Part shown: positions 8,881 through 18,037 of the stretch, piece after piece
How positions within the stretch are numbered: the first letter of the stretch is position 1
Layout of the letters: the number at the start of each line of letters is the position of its first letter
Origin: an uncultured Myxococcales bacterium
GTDB lineage: Bacteria > Myxococcota_A > UBA9042
Direction: 5' to 3'
Length of the DNA: 48,039 bases
Assembly (NCBI GenBank): GCA_903955385.1
Contig: CAJBNH010000039.1
Location: 1 to 48,039 of the forward strand
Notes under the pieces: model-generated
What the model was told of the DNA's origin: nothing
What the model saw: the letters and a program-made list of their open reading frames with translations, nothing else
The model's database searches: none
Position numbers and translations under genes: made by a program

Positions 8881-10260
8881 TTATCGCCGGTCGATCGCCT
8901 GCTGGGCGTCCGGCGTGCGCCCCAATCGCCGCTCCAGCCGCGGGCTGCGCACCAGCTCTTGCCCCAGCCACTCGCCCAGCGCGTGCTGACTGCCCGTGAC
9001 GACGACGCCCGGCCCCTTGCCGACCTCTCGCCGCGCCTCGGCCAGACACTTGGCCGACGACCCCACCGCCACACCCGCCCCCGGCGCCACGGTGTCGATG
9101 ACGTCCGACAGCAGGTCGGCCTCCAGCAGGGTTTCTCCCGACATGCGCGGCAACCAGAACGTCGCGGCAATCGGCGCAAGGGCCCGCACCACCTCTGCCG
9201 GATCGCGATCCTTGCGCACCGCCAGCACGATCTGCCAGGCCCGGCCACGCTCTGCCAGCAAGGCCGCCAACGCGTCTGTTCCCGCGGGGTTGTGGGCAGC
9301 GTCCAGCACCAGCAGCGGCCCCTGCTCGACCACCTCGGCGCGGCACGGCCAGTCCAGATGGGCCAGCGCTGGCACCACGTCCTCGACCGGCGGCAGCGTC
9401 CGCCCCTGTTCCACCGCGAACCACTCGGCCACGCCCTGCCACGCCCCGACCGCCAGACCGGCGTTCTCCAGCTGGTGGGCGCCGGGCAGTCCGACCTCGA
9501 GCTCCAGCGCCTCGGCCAGCGCAGGCCCCGACAGCACGCCGGCCGAGCGCCAGTCTGGCCCCCGCAGCGCGAACGGCCCGACCACCAACTCGTGCGCCAG
9601 ACCGACCAGCCGCGGCGAGCGACCATGCTTGCGCAATGCGGACTTGCACAGGCTCGGCTGAGCCGCGACCAGCATCCGACCATCGCGGGCCACGCCGCAT
9701 TTCTCAAACGCAATCTCGGCCAGCGTCCGGCCCAGCACCGCCATGTGGTCGTGCGACAGGTGGGTGACCACGCTCACGATGGGGTCGCAGGCGTTCACGG
9801 CGTCCAGACGCCCGCCCAGGCCGACCTCCATCACCGCCACGTCCAACTCAGCTCGGGCAAACAGGATCCACGCAGCGGCCGTCAGCGCCTCAAACGGGGT
9901 CGGGTCCAGTGCAGGCTGTCGGGCACAGGCGACGCTCGCTTGCTCCAAGGCTGCGTCCAGCTCGTCCGCCGTCACGCAAGCCCCTGCGATCCAAACCCTT
10001 TCGCGCGTCTCCCGCAGGTGCGGCGACGTGTAGTGCCCCACCCGCAGCCCCGACGCCTGCAACAGCGCCGTCAGCATCGACGAGGTTGACCCCTTGCCGT
10101 CCGTCCCCGCCACCACGACGTTGGGCTGCGCGCGGTCAGGACGGTCCAGGCGATCCAACAGCGTCTGCACCCGCTCGAGGCCCAGCTCCATGCCACGGCG
10201 CCCAAGCGACGCGAGCCACAAGTGGCCCGGGCCGCGATGCGAGATGATCGCCTCGTTCAT
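8881..10260 (-). CDS. folC: Dihydrofolate synthase / folylpolyglutamate synthase
   Basis: 459 residues from the ATG at 10260 (MNEAIISHRGPG), preceded by AGGAAATGGCG; the ATG 6 bases upstream is an alternative. It is a Mur-ligase-fold enzyme that joins glutamate to dihydropteroate and folates using ATP. The P-loop is GTDGKGSTSS, followed by HYTSPHLRETRERV. The central domain shows EVGLGGRLDAVNA and LSHDHMAVLG; the C-terminal domain has VLDAAHNPAGTDAL. Together with folD at 15864 and gcvT/gcvH it shows folate metabolism is well represented here. The TPR lipoprotein 22 bases upstream is probably co-transcribed. Confidence 0.92.
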   Translation of the reverse strand: MNEAIISHRGPGHLWLASLGRRGMELGLERVQTLLDRLDRPDRAQPNVVVAGTDGKGSTSSMLTALLQASGLRVGHYTSPHLRETRERVWIAGACVTADELDAALEQASVACARQPALDPTPFEALTAAAWILFARAELDVAVMEVGLGGRLDAVNACDPIVSVVTHLSHDHMAVLGRTLAEIAFEKCGVARDGRMLVAAQPSLCKSALRKHGRSPRLVGLAHELVVGPFALRGPDWRSAGVLSGPALAEALELEVGLPGAHQLENAGLAVGAWQGVAEWFAVEQGRTLPPVEDVVPALAHLDWPCRAEVVEQGPLLVLDAAHNPAGTDALAALLAERGRAWQIVLAVRKDRDPAEVVRALAPIAATFWLPRMSGETLLEADLLSDVIDTVAPGAGVAVGSSAKCLAEARREVGKGPGVVVTGSQHALGEWLGQELVRSPRLERRLGRTPDAQQAIDRR

Positions 10261-10282
10261 CGCCATTTCCTGAGGTTGCAGG

Positions 10283-11245
10283 TCACTGGGCGCCAAGCCC
10301 TTGGTCGATCAGCTGCTCATGGCGAATCCGGGTACGCTCGACGCTGTCCACGCCGTGCAGGTAGCCCTCGCCGGGGTCCAGCTCGTCGGCCTTGCGGTAG
10401 TCGGCAATGGCCAGATCGAACTGGCGGCTGTACTCGTAAACGACGCCGCGGTTCCAGTAGACCTTGGCCAGCTCGTCTCGCTCGACCTTGGCATCCGTCA
10501 GCAGGCGAATCGCCTCTGTGTAGGCCGCAACGGCCTGATCGTACTGCGAATTCGCCATGAACTTCACGGCGTGCTCGCACACGCTCTCCGCGGGGTCCTC
10601 GCAGTCGTAGAAGGTCGCCGTCACCTGCACGCGCTGCGGCGACAGCACCTGGGCCATCTCGTCGACCACCTGCGCTCGCAGCTTTTGCAGCGTCGCATGG
10701 GCCTCTTTCGGCAGGGGAGGCCGGTCGCGCTGTTCGTCGGTCTTGCCGGTCATTTCCGCAACGTGATGGCGCAGATACAGGACCTGTCCCTGCGCCGTCG
10801 TCACGCGCAGCAGCACGGCCACCCGCGCGTGCCAGTCGAACCACTTCATCGGGCAGTCCCGCTCGACCGATTGCTTGACCTTCACGCCGTTCTGTTCGAC
10901 CTCGACGTCTTCCTGACACTTCTGGGCGCGCATGCCCTCGACCAGTCTGACCGAGTAGTCGTCCACCTGACCCGCCGCGACCAGACCGCCACCATACTCG
11001 CGCAGGGCAACAACCCCGCCCACCGACTGCAGGATCCGCTGCTGCAGCTCAAGCCGCATCTGCCCCGCGACCTCGGCATAATCCGGGTGCATCGCCTGGA
11101 AGCCTGCCAAGCTGACAGAGCCGCCGTACGGTCGGGCGTTCAGCAGAGCGGGCTGCACGACCACCATCTGCACTGAGCTGGTGCCGCAGGCGGCAAGCGC
11201 AAGTCCGGTCAGGATCAGGGCAAAGTGGATGAGGGGGTGACGCAT
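10283..11245 (-). CDS. TPR-containing lipoprotein
   Basis: 320 residues from the ATG at 11245, chosen because it begins a good lipoprotein signal (MRHPLIHFALILTGLALAAC, lipobox LAAC with Cys20) and has GAGG upstream. The middle (about 30-220) is a beta-rich domain with several Cys and no family I recognise. The C-terminal third carries two tetratricopeptide repeats (AVKFMANSQYDQAVAAYTEA; VYWNRGVVYEYSRQFDLAIA). It is probably a periplasmic or outer-membrane scaffold. It sits 22 bases upstream of folC on the same strand. The 190-base gap to the divergent gene at 11436 must hold both promoters; I could not identify them. Confidence 0.75.
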   Translation of the reverse strand: MRHPLIHFALILTGLALAACGTSSVQMVVVQPALLNARPYGGSVSLAGFQAMHPDYAEVAGQMRLELQQRILQSVGGVVALREYGGGLVAAGQVDDYSVRLVEGMRAQKCQEDVEVEQNGVKVKQSVERDCPMKWFDWHARVAVLLRVTTAQGQVLYLRHHVAEMTGKTDEQRDRPPLPKEAHATLQKLRAQVVDEMAQVLSPQRVQVTATFYDCEDPAESVCEHAVKFMANSQYDQAVAAYTEAIRLLTDAKVERDELAKVYWNRGVVYEYSRQFDLAIADYRKADELDPGEGYLHGVDSVERTRIRHEQLIDQGLGAQ

Positions 11246-11435
11246 GATGGACCTCGGAGCCTGTCGGTGAAGGGCGTCTGCAGCCGGTCGCATCGTTCCT
11301 TGGCCATCGCGGGGGGTCAAGGGGCAAGCCACTCGCGCGGGCGTTCTCCCCCTTGCACGCGGGGTGCCGGGCCTCTACGCTGCCCGGCGGCGGCGCTGAG
11401 GATCCCCTCGGCGCGTGCGAAACCGAGGTCTACAG

Positions 11436-11936
11436 ATGCATCAGCCTTTCGACTGCGCGCAGTTCGCCAATGCCATCCGCGACGCGCTGACCCAGACGCT
11501 GACGGGTGTCGACGTGGCAGAGGAGCCGGGGGACGACGCCTCTGCGCTGACGTTCGTGCACCCCGTCCACGAGGCGACTGTCGTGCTGCTGGTCGAGGCG
11601 GCGGACAGCGCGACCTCGGTGCCCACGCTGCTGGTGTCGATCGTGATCGGCGACTGGCTGGAAGCACAGGAGAAGGAAGGCGGCGCGCAGCTCTTCGCCC
11701 TGAATCCCCGGCTGATGACCTGCGCGGTGGGCCTGATGCCCTTGAACGACGACGAGATCGCAGTCGTCCTGTGTCGGCGCGCTCCCGCTGCGGCCATCGC
11801 TGCAGACGAGGTACTGGGCGTGATCGACGACATGATCTGGGACTACGCCAACTGCGCGGGCTGGCTGGAAGGCGCCTCGGACCCCGCCATCGCCGGCGGC
11901 CGGTCGCGGTTGATCTCGAGTCTGGACGAGGTCTGA
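11436..11936 (+). CDS. Hypothetical cytosolic protein, YbjN/T3S-chaperone-like fold possible
   Basis: 166 residues from the ATG at 11436 with GAGG eight bases before it. Acidic, no signal peptide and no membrane segment. The order of elements (N-terminal helix QPFDCAQFANAIRDALTQTL, several beta strands including ATVVLLVEAADSA, VPTLLVSIVIGDWL and EIAVVLCRRAP, then a helical ADEVLGVIDDMIWDYANC) is compatible with the alpha/beta chaperone-like fold of YbjN and type III chaperones. That is a structural guess. It ends four bases before the next gene, so the two form a pair. Confidence 0.6.
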   Translation: MHQPFDCAQFANAIRDALTQTLTGVDVAEEPGDDASALTFVHPVHEATVVLLVEAADSATSVPTLLVSIVIGDWLEAQEKEGGAQLFALNPRLMTCAVGLMPLNDDEIAVVLCRRAPAAAIAADEVLGVIDDMIWDYANCAGWLEGASDPAIAGGRSRLISSLDEV

Positions 11937-11940
11937 CCCC

Positions 11941-12849
11941 ATGCCCCAGCGCCTGACGCTTGCCCTACCGCTACTGCTGTGCCTCACCGGCTGCACCTTG
12001 GGTCTGCAGCAGTCGATGCTGGTGCCGCCGGTGCAGGGGACGTGGCACTTCTCTGGCGTCGATCTGACCGCCGGCGCGGAGGCCGACACGGGAGAGCCCC
12101 TCGCCTTCGATGTGCAAATGCCGGGCGATTCCGGGCGGATCGACAGCGTGCGAACCGCGACGCAGCTGATGCTGGGTCTGGATGTGCCGTTTGCCCGTGC
12201 GTCGGTGGCCGTGGCGGTGGACAATGACCCGAACCTCGACCTGATCGAGATGAACCTGCTGTACAAGCACGAGCTTTTTGGCGACGACCCTACCTGGCAG
12301 TGGATGGGCGGCTTGACGCTCGGGATCCTCGAGTCACGCGTCGAGACGAGCCAATCGCTGGTGCTGACGGACCCGATCACGGTCGATGGTCTGGTGGTGC
12401 GCAACGGCGACGTCGTTCGCTACCAAGCGGCCGACATGCGAACCGGCTTCTACGCCACCTTTGGCATCGAGCGAGAGCTGGCGGACTGGCTGCACATCTA
12501 CGTCCAGCTCAACGCCCTGCTGACCGAGAGCGCCGACCGCGGCGAGGACCTGACGCTCACGACCCACGACGACTCCGGCAACGAGGACCAGACGCTGCAC
12601 CTGCTGACCGACAATCGCTTTCAGGTCAATGCCCGCGAGTCGGGGTCGATGAGCTCGACGATCGAGATGCCGGCCTTCACCGGTCTGGTCGGAATCTCGG
12701 TCACGTGGCCGACGTTCAGCTCGCTGAAGCGCCGCCCGGCAGACGTGCAGTACCGCAACCCGAGTCCCTACATGGACACACCGCCGGCCTATCCGTCGCC
12801 GCAGCCCTACGCACCGCAGCCGACCGACCCGACGCTGCAGCCGCGCTAG
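11941..12849 (+). CDS. Outer-membrane lipoprotein, predicted beta-rich
   Basis: 302 residues. The signal peptide LALPLLLCLTGC has a clear lipobox (Cys18). Alternating hydrophobic strands, many ending in aromatic residues (TWQWMGGLTLGILESRV, TGFYATFGIERELADWLHIYVQLNALL, FTGLVGISVTWPTF), suggest an outer-membrane barrel-like or transthyretin-like fold. A Pro/Tyr-rich tail (PSPYMDTPPAYPSPQPYAPQ) ends the protein. It starts four bases after the preceding gene stops. It converges with the Cys-rich lipoprotein at 12881. No family recognised. Confidence 0.65.
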   Translation: MPQRLTLALPLLLCLTGCTLGLQQSMLVPPVQGTWHFSGVDLTAGAEADTGEPLAFDVQMPGDSGRIDSVRTATQLMLGLDVPFARASVAVAVDNDPNLDLIEMNLLYKHELFGDDPTWQWMGGLTLGILESRVETSQSLVLTDPITVDGLVVRNGDVVRYQAADMRTGFYATFGIERELADWLHIYVQLNALLTESADRGEDLTLTTHDDSGNEDQTLHLLTDNRFQVNARESGSMSSTIEMPAFTGLVGISVTWPTFSSLKRRPADVQYRNPSPYMDTPPAYPSPQPYAPQPTDPTLQPR

Positions 12850-12880
12850 GCCCAACGAAACCCTCAAATGCCTCGGGTAT

Positions 12881-13669
12881 TCAAGGGGTCGCGGGCGTCT
12901 CCACGCACTGACCGTCCTTGGCCGTACACTTGTTCACCTGTTGGCAGTCGGAAGACCCGGCGCAATCCGCGTCGGACGCTGCGATGCACGAGGGGTTCAG
13001 CGAGCCCAGGTCCTTGGCGGTACACAACCCGAAGTACACGCATCCCTTGGACTTCTGGCAGTCCGCGTCCTTGCCCACCAGGCACCAACCGTTGTCCGCC
13101 GTGCACGCGCCCTTGACGTCACACGCGGTCGAGGGCGCGCAGTCGGCGTCCGACATGACCTTGCACTCGCCCGCGTCCAGCGTGCAGCGGCCCCACTCGA
13201 AGCAAGCGTCGGACATCTTGCACGCCTTCGGGTCGTCGGCCACACACTCGACGCCGTCGTACCCGCACTGTCCCTGCTCAGAGCACCCGGGGGACGCCGC
13301 GCAATCGTCCGCTGACCCGACCACGCACGCACCCGATTTCGCCTTGCAGCGCGCCCACATGCGGCAGCCCTCGGACAACGAGCAGTCCTCGTCGCTGGCG
13401 GCAATGCACTTCATGCCGTCCTCGGTGCAGCGCCCGTCCTTGCGGCAGACGACCATCGGCTCACACGCCCCCGGTGCGAGCGCATCCGGCGGCACGTCGA
13501 CCTTGACGTCCGGCGTGGTGTCCGCGTCGCTCAGGATGTCCAGCACCACATCGCCAAAGCGCGCGGTCGTGTCGTCGCCGGTGTCCGCCCCGCTGGTGGC
13601 GCTGGTGCCTCCGCCCGAGCACGCCCCCAACAGCACCAACATGCCCAACATGCTTGCGATCCTCGCCAT
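12881..13669 (-). CDS. Cys-rich repeat lipoprotein, paralogue of 1852-2649
   Basis: 262 residues. Lipobox LVLLGACSGGG (Cys17), an Asp/Thr/Val-rich linker (about 25-65), then about seven Cys-rich units in which DADC-x2-S-x2-C-x4-(G/R)-C-x(5-6)-C recurs (DEDCSLSEGCRMWARC; DADCAPSTACDVKGAC; DADCQKSKGCVYFGLC). The unit is the same as in 1852-2649, so the two are paralogues of an expanded family. It should be exported and disulfide-bonded; the ligand is unknown. The start has GAGG eight bases upstream and a plausible promoter at 13704-13733, back to back with the promoter of 13891. Confidence 0.78.
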   Translation of the reverse strand: MARIASMLGMLVLLGACSGGGTSATSGADTGDDTTARFGDVVLDILSDADTTPDVKVDVPPDALAPGACEPMVVCRKDGRCTEDGMKCIAASDEDCSLSEGCRMWARCKAKSGACVVGSADDCAASPGCSEQGQCGYDGVECVADDPKACKMSDACFEWGRCTLDAGECKVMSDADCAPSTACDVKGACTADNGWCLVGKDADCQKSKGCVYFGLCTAKDLGSLNPSCIAASDADCAGSSDCQQVNKCTAKDGQCVETPATP

Positions 13670-13703
13670 CCCACACCTCGTCCGACCGTCGCCGATCGCC
13701 CGC

Positions 13704-13733
13704 AGTATCGCGCCGCTGCCGCCGCTTCGCCAA
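13704..13733 (-). promoter_or_regulatory. Putative sigma70 promoter of the Cys-rich lipoprotein
   Basis: On the minus strand, TTGGCG (13728-13733), an 18-base spacer and GATACT (13704-13709), about 35 bases before the ATG at 13669. The match is reasonable for a GC-rich genome. Confidence 0.4.
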
Positions 13734-13741
13734 CCGTCGGG

Positions 13742-13769
13742 TTGTCGCCCCAGTCATTCGGGCTACACT
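13742..13769 (+). promoter_or_regulatory. Putative sigma70 promoter of the 13891 gene
   Basis: TTGTCG (13742-13747), 16-base spacer, TACACT (13764-13769) in the context GGGCTACACTCG. A very similar GGGCTATACTCG occurs upstream of the GH57 gene (34080-34090), which suggests a shared promoter style. Confidence 0.45.
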
Positions 13770-13890
13770 CGACGCCGCGCCGACCAAGTCAGGGCCTTGC
13801 CGCACCCCAAGTGAATCCGCCCTGCCCCGCTTTCGTACTGTCAGGTGGAACCCGCCGGTTGTCGACCGCACCCCCACCCGAGGCCCGCAC

Positions 13891-14961
13891 ATGCAAGCTG
13901 CCCATCGCCCCCTTCGCTTCGCCCCCCTCGCCGCCGCGTTGCTTTGCGCCGCCATCACGCTGGTGGCCGCCGCGCGTCCCGCACAAGCAGGCATCACGGC
14001 TCAGCCTTTCCACTGGTCCAAGGCCGCGTTTCGCGACAACGGCCAGGCCGTCGAGAGCCTGACGATCCGCGCCAAGTCCGGGGGCCTCGACACCTTCATC
14101 CGCTTCGCCATGGCCAACGCAGGGTTCAAGGACGGCGAGTTGACGATCTCGTTCCGCCAGGAAACCGCGAACGGCACCATCTATGCCAAGGAAACGTTCG
14201 ACGAGGGCGACTACACCGTGTTCGCCGACCACTTGGGGCTGAAGGCCGGCAAGCACCTGTTCGAGCTCAAGAACGGCCAACTGGTCGGTACGTTCGACTT
14301 CGGCACGACCAAGGCGAGCGTGACCATGACCACCTCGGCCGGGTCGCTGGCGCTGATGAACCGCGGCGGCCCCGGCTACGTCTCGCGCGCCCTGCTGGTC
14401 CCGATTGGCCGCGCGACAATTCAAGCCCAGGACGCCACCCGCAATGCCACGGTCACCGCGACGGGTTTCTGCGTCCACGAGGCCTCGACAGCGACAGCGC
14501 ATCAGGTCTTCGACCGTTCCGTGCAGCTGCACTCGCTGGTGGGCGGCAACTACATGATCGTCGACTACATCGTCACGCCTGCCTCACGTGGGGGAAAGCC
14601 GCTTGGGTTCGTGGTCGTCAGTGGCAAGGGCAAGACGTTCGTGGGCGAGGTCGCCTCGGAGACCCGTGAGAACGAGAAGATAGACTCCGCCATCGACTAC
14701 CAGGTGCCGTACACGGTCTCGGTGCTGGCCAAGCGCGGCGAGGGGCGCGCGGCGGTGCGGCTGACGGCTGAGAAGCAGGTGTCGCGCGAAGACGATCTGG
14801 CTGACCTGAACTTCCTGGCCCGCAAGGCCGTGGGCGCGCTGATGCATCCCGTGACCTACACGCTGAAGGCCCGCGCGGACGCCGAGGTGCAGACGCTGCC
14901 CACCGAACCGGCTGTGGCGCTGACCGCAAACGTGCGCTTCAAGTACTCGCAGGTCCGCTAG
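13891..14961 (+). CDS. Secreted beta-rich protein of unknown family
   Basis: 356 residues from the ATG at 13891, preceded by GAGG and starting a classical signal peptide (MQAAHRPLRFAPLAAALLCA, cleavage near ARPAQA-GI). The mature part has two beta-sandwich-like halves. The second begins around VFDRSVQLHSLVGGNYMIVD and contains GGKPLGFVVVSGKGKTFVGE, reminiscent of lipocalin-like or hydroxyneurosporene-synthase-type folds, but without diagnostic residues. The stop codon abuts the start of the metallo-hydrolase, so the two genes are in one unit. Function unknown. Confidence 0.65.
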   Translation: MQAAHRPLRFAPLAAALLCAAITLVAAARPAQAGITAQPFHWSKAAFRDNGQAVESLTIRAKSGGLDTFIRFAMANAGFKDGELTISFRQETANGTIYAKETFDEGDYTVFADHLGLKAGKHLFELKNGQLVGTFDFGTTKASVTMTTSAGSLALMNRGGPGYVSRALLVPIGRATIQAQDATRNATVTATGFCVHEASTATAHQVFDRSVQLHSLVGGNYMIVDYIVTPASRGGKPLGFVVVSGKGKTFVGEVASETRENEKIDSAIDYQVPYTVSVLAKRGEGRAAVRLTAEKQVSREDDLADLNFLARKAVGALMHPVTYTLKARADAEVQTLPTEPAVALTANVRFKYSQVR

Positions 14962-15849
14962 ATGTCGATGCTTTCGCGGCTGACGACGCGGGTCCCCGAT
15001 GCCCTGTTCCACCGCGAGGATCGGCCCGCTCCCGACGCTGCCGGCCTGCTGCTGCAGTGGCTGGGTACCGCCGGTTTCCGCTTGCAGCACAAGGGGTTTC
15101 ACTTCTGGCTGGACCCGCACCTCAGCCGCCACCGCCCGTTCGAGCTGGCGACCGGACGCGTGTCGCCCGACCTGCAACGCATCCTCGCTGAGGTGGACCT
15201 CGCCCACGCCGTCGCCGTCGGGCACAGCCACTACGACCACGCCATCGACACGCCCGCCATCGCCCGGCTGCACGGCGCTCAGGTCTATGGCTCTCGCGAC
15301 ACGCTGCAGATCTGCCGCGGTCAGGGCGTGCCTGAGCGGCAGCTGCACGAGCTTCGCGGTTGGGGAGAAACCTTCGACGTCGGTCCCTTTACCCTGCGTG
15401 CGGTGCGGTCCGAGCACAGTCCGCTCGCCCTCGGTCACGTTCCCTATCCCGGCAGGATCACAGAGCCTTTCGACGTGCCAGCGCCGCTGTCCGCCTATCG
15501 CGTGGGCGAGGTGTTCGGCCTGCACCTGCAAGCGTCGGGAACCAGTGTGTGCCACGTGGGCAGTGCCGCCTTGATCGACGCAGAGCTGCGAGGACTGCAG
15601 GCTGACGTGGTCCTGTGCTGCACCATCGGCCGACATGCCACGCCGCGGTTTGTGCACCGAGTGATCGACGCACTTCGCCCCAAGCTGCTGATCCCATGCC
15701 ACTGGGACCAGTTCTGGCGGCCGATCCAGGCCACGGCGCGACAGATTCCCGGCAACGATCTCGAGGGTTTTCTGGCCGACGTGGCCCGCCACCCGCAGGC
15801 ACCGCAGGTTCAGGTGCTGCCGCTGCGGGGCTGGACGACCCTTTCCTGA
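14962..15849 (+). CDS. Metallo-beta-lactamase-fold hydrolase
   Basis: 295 residues. The metal site GHSHYDHAID (HxHxDH) at about residues 88-93, a Cys-His-Val-Gly motif near 196 (SVCHVGSAALID) in place of the usual third-His loop, and a terminal IPCHWDQF histidine define an MBL-fold metal-dependent hydrolase of the UlaG/NAPE-PLD-like group (LLLQWLGTAGFRLQHKG at the N-terminus). Substrate cannot be deduced; phospholipid or lactone esters are typical for relatives. No signal peptide. It follows the preceding gene with no gap and is 14 bases before folD. Confidence 0.8.
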   Translation: MSMLSRLTTRVPDALFHREDRPAPDAAGLLLQWLGTAGFRLQHKGFHFWLDPHLSRHRPFELATGRVSPDLQRILAEVDLAHAVAVGHSHYDHAIDTPAIARLHGAQVYGSRDTLQICRGQGVPERQLHELRGWGETFDVGPFTLRAVRSEHSPLALGHVPYPGRITEPFDVPAPLSAYRVGEVFGLHLQASGTSVCHVGSAALIDAELRGLQADVVLCCTIGRHATPRFVHRVIDALRPKLLIPCHWDQFWRPIQATARQIPGNDLEGFLADVARHPQAPQVQVLPLRGWTTLS

Positions 15850-15863
15850 CGAAGGAGTGCCCC

Positions 15864-16748
15864 ATGCCCGACGCCCCCCGCGCGATCGTCATCGACGGCA
15901 AGGCGACCGCAGCCGCGATCCGCAGCGAGATCGCCTCGGAAGTCGAGGTCTTGCGCCGCGCTGGCGTCGTTCCCGGCCTCGCCGTGGTCCGGGTGGGTGC
16001 CGACACCGCGTCGGCCATCTACGTCCGCAACAAGATCAAGGCGTGTGCAGAGGTGGGCATCGCCTCGGTCGAGCGCGAGCTGCCGGAAACCACCTCGACC
16101 GACGAGCTGCTGCGGCTGCTGGACGACTGGAACGCCCGCGACGACCTGGACGGCATTCTGGTGCAGACGCCCCTGCCGCGCGCAGTGGATGCGCAGCGCG
16201 TGCTGCAGCGGGTGGCGCCGGAAAAGGACGTGGACGGCTTCGGCTTCGACAATTTGGGGCGATTGGTGGCGGGGCAGCCGCGGCTGGTCGCGTGCACCCC
16301 CGCGGCCGTGCTGGAGCTGCTGCTGCGCCACGGCCAACGCCACGACTGGTCGCTTTCGGGCAAGCACGCGGTGGTGGTCGGGCGTTCGGTGACGGTGGGC
16401 AAACCCATGGCACTGCTGCTGCTTTCGCAGGACTGCACGGTGACCGTTTGCCACAGCCGCACGGTAGGACTGGCCGATCTGGTGCGACAAGCTGACTTGG
16501 TCGTCGCCGCCGTGGGGTCGCCGCACCTGGTCAAGGGCGACTGGATCAAGCCCGGCGCGGTGGTGATCGATGTCGGCATCCACCGGGGACACGACGGCAA
16601 GCTGACGGGCGATGTGGAGTTCGACGTCGCGGTCACCCGCGCTTCGGCGATCACGCCGGTCCCGGGCGGCGTGGGACCCATGACGATCGCCCTGCTCTTG
16701 CGCAACACCCTGACCGCCTGCCGCGCCCGCCGCGGCCCGACGCCTTGA
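15864..16748 (+). CDS. folD: Methylenetetrahydrofolate dehydrogenase / cyclohydrolase
   Basis: 294 residues with a strong AAGGAG site. It interconverts 5,10-methylene- and 10-formyl-tetrahydrofolate with NADP. The catalytic Tyr53 and Lys57 lie in IYVRNKIKACAEVGI; LDGILVQTPLPRAVD, KDVDGFGFDNLG, VVGRSVTVGKPMALLL and TPVPGGVGPMTIALLL are the family signatures. DVDGFGFDN is a small departure from the common DVDGFHPxN. It is followed 116 bases later by gcvT and gcvH, whose reaction yields methylenetetrahydrofolate, the substrate of this enzyme. Confidence 0.96.
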   Translation: MPDAPRAIVIDGKATAAAIRSEIASEVEVLRRAGVVPGLAVVRVGADTASAIYVRNKIKACAEVGIASVERELPETTSTDELLRLLDDWNARDDLDGILVQTPLPRAVDAQRVLQRVAPEKDVDGFGFDNLGRLVAGQPRLVACTPAAVLELLLRHGQRHDWSLSGKHAVVVGRSVTVGKPMALLLLSQDCTVTVCHSRTVGLADLVRQADLVVAAVGSPHLVKGDWIKPGAVVIDVGIHRGHDGKLTGDVEFDVAVTRASAITPVPGGVGPMTIALLLRNTLTACRARRGPTP

Positions 16749-16864
16749 CTTTGCCCCCCGAAACGAGGACACCGCGAACGTCGCCTTCAAGGCGCACGCT
16801 GTCGAATCCGCTCCCCCCGATCTGGCCCATCCGGCCAGGCCCCCAGCCCCCCCTGGAGGGACCC

Positions 16865-17986
16865 ATGTCCACCGATTCCACCGCCCTGCCGAAGCGCACT
16901 CCCCTCTACGACGCCCACGTGGCCGCGGGAGGCCAGATGGTGCCGTTCGCTGGCTGGGAGATGCCGGTCCAGTACGCCAACCGCGGCCTCGTCGCCGAGC
17001 ACGAGGCCACGCGCAACACCTGCGGCCTGTTCGACGTCAGCCACATGGGCGAGATCCTGGTCGAGGGTCCGGGTGCGGTCGACGAGGTCAACCACCTCGT
17101 CACCAACGACGCGTCGAAGCTGATCGACGGCGGCGCGATGTACGCCCTGCTGCTGCAGCCGGACGGCAACGCGGTGGACGACCTGTACGTCTATCGTCTG
17201 GCCCCCGAGCTGTTCCTGCTGGTCGTCAACGCTTCGAACGTCGACAAGGATTTCGCGCACATGCAGGCGATGGCGCTGAAGCCCGAGCGCCTGCGCAACC
17301 GGTCGGACGACTTCGCGCAGATCGCGCTGCAGGGACCCAAGGCGTCAGAGATCCTGGCCAAGGTCGCCCCGGGAGAGGCCATCGGCCTGCCCCGCAACTT
17401 CATCCGCGTCCACTCGTTCCGCGGCGCCGACGTGCTGGCCGCCACCACGGGCTACACGGGTGAGGCGGGCTTCGAGCTCTACACGCCCCCCGAGATCGCC
17501 GTCGACCTGTGGAACGCCCTGATGGAAGCCGGAGAACCGCTCGGCCTCTCGCCCGTCGGTCTGGGTGCCCGCGACACGCTGCGGCTCGAGATGGGCTATC
17601 CGCTGTACGGTCACGAGCTCGACGACCAGACCAATCCGCTGGAAGCGCGCCTGGGCTGGGCCGTCAAGCTGGCCAAGGGCCCCTTCGTGGGCAGCGAGGC
17701 CCTGCAGCAGGTCAAGTTCGAGGGTCCCCGCAAGAAGCTGGTCGGCCTGAAGATGATCGACCGCGGCGTCCCCCGCGCCGACTACCCCGTGCTGTTCGAC
17801 GGCGAGGTGGTGGGCAAGGTCACCAGCGGCACCCACTCACCGACCCTGAAGGAGGGCGTGGCCCTCGCGTACGTTCCCAGCCTGCTCGCCACCGACGGCC
17901 GCATCTTCGAGATCGGCATGCGCGGCGGCAACCGCAAGGCCCAGGTCTGCAGCTATCCCTTCGTGCGCCACACCAGCGCGGGCTAG
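16865..17986 (+). CDS. gcvT: Glycine cleavage system T protein (aminomethyltransferase)
   Basis: 373 residues from the ATG at 16865 with GGAGGG upstream; the open frame before it is not protein-like. It takes the aminomethyl group from lipoyl-GcvH to tetrahydrofolate, releasing ammonia. Motifs: TPLYDAHVAAGGQMVPFAGW, GLFDVSHMGEI, VVNASNVDKD, TTGYTGEAGFELY, GLGARDTLRLEMGYPLYGHE, and FVGSEALQ near the C-terminal barrel. gcvH follows 51 bases later; no gcvP is in the window. I looked for a glycine riboswitch in 16749-16864 and did not find one. Confidence 0.96.
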   Translation: MSTDSTALPKRTPLYDAHVAAGGQMVPFAGWEMPVQYANRGLVAEHEATRNTCGLFDVSHMGEILVEGPGAVDEVNHLVTNDASKLIDGGAMYALLLQPDGNAVDDLYVYRLAPELFLLVVNASNVDKDFAHMQAMALKPERLRNRSDDFAQIALQGPKASEILAKVAPGEAIGLPRNFIRVHSFRGADVLAATTGYTGEAGFELYTPPEIAVDLWNALMEAGEPLGLSPVGLGARDTLRLEMGYPLYGHELDDQTNPLEARLGWAVKLAKGPFVGSEALQQVKFEGPRKKLVGLKMIDRGVPRADYPVLFDGEVVGKVTSGTHSPTLKEGVALAYVPSLLATDGRIFEIGMRGGNRKAQVCSYPFVRHTSAG

Positions 17987-18037
17987 GTCCCGTCGCACCG
18001 CCAAGGCGCTTCCCCCGCACCCCGAAAGGAGAGGATC

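Noticed and set aside
16749-16864. Possible glycine riboswitch before gcvT
   Set aside because: I could not find the conserved tandem-aptamer segments; only a short CGCCTTCAAGGCG palindrome is present.
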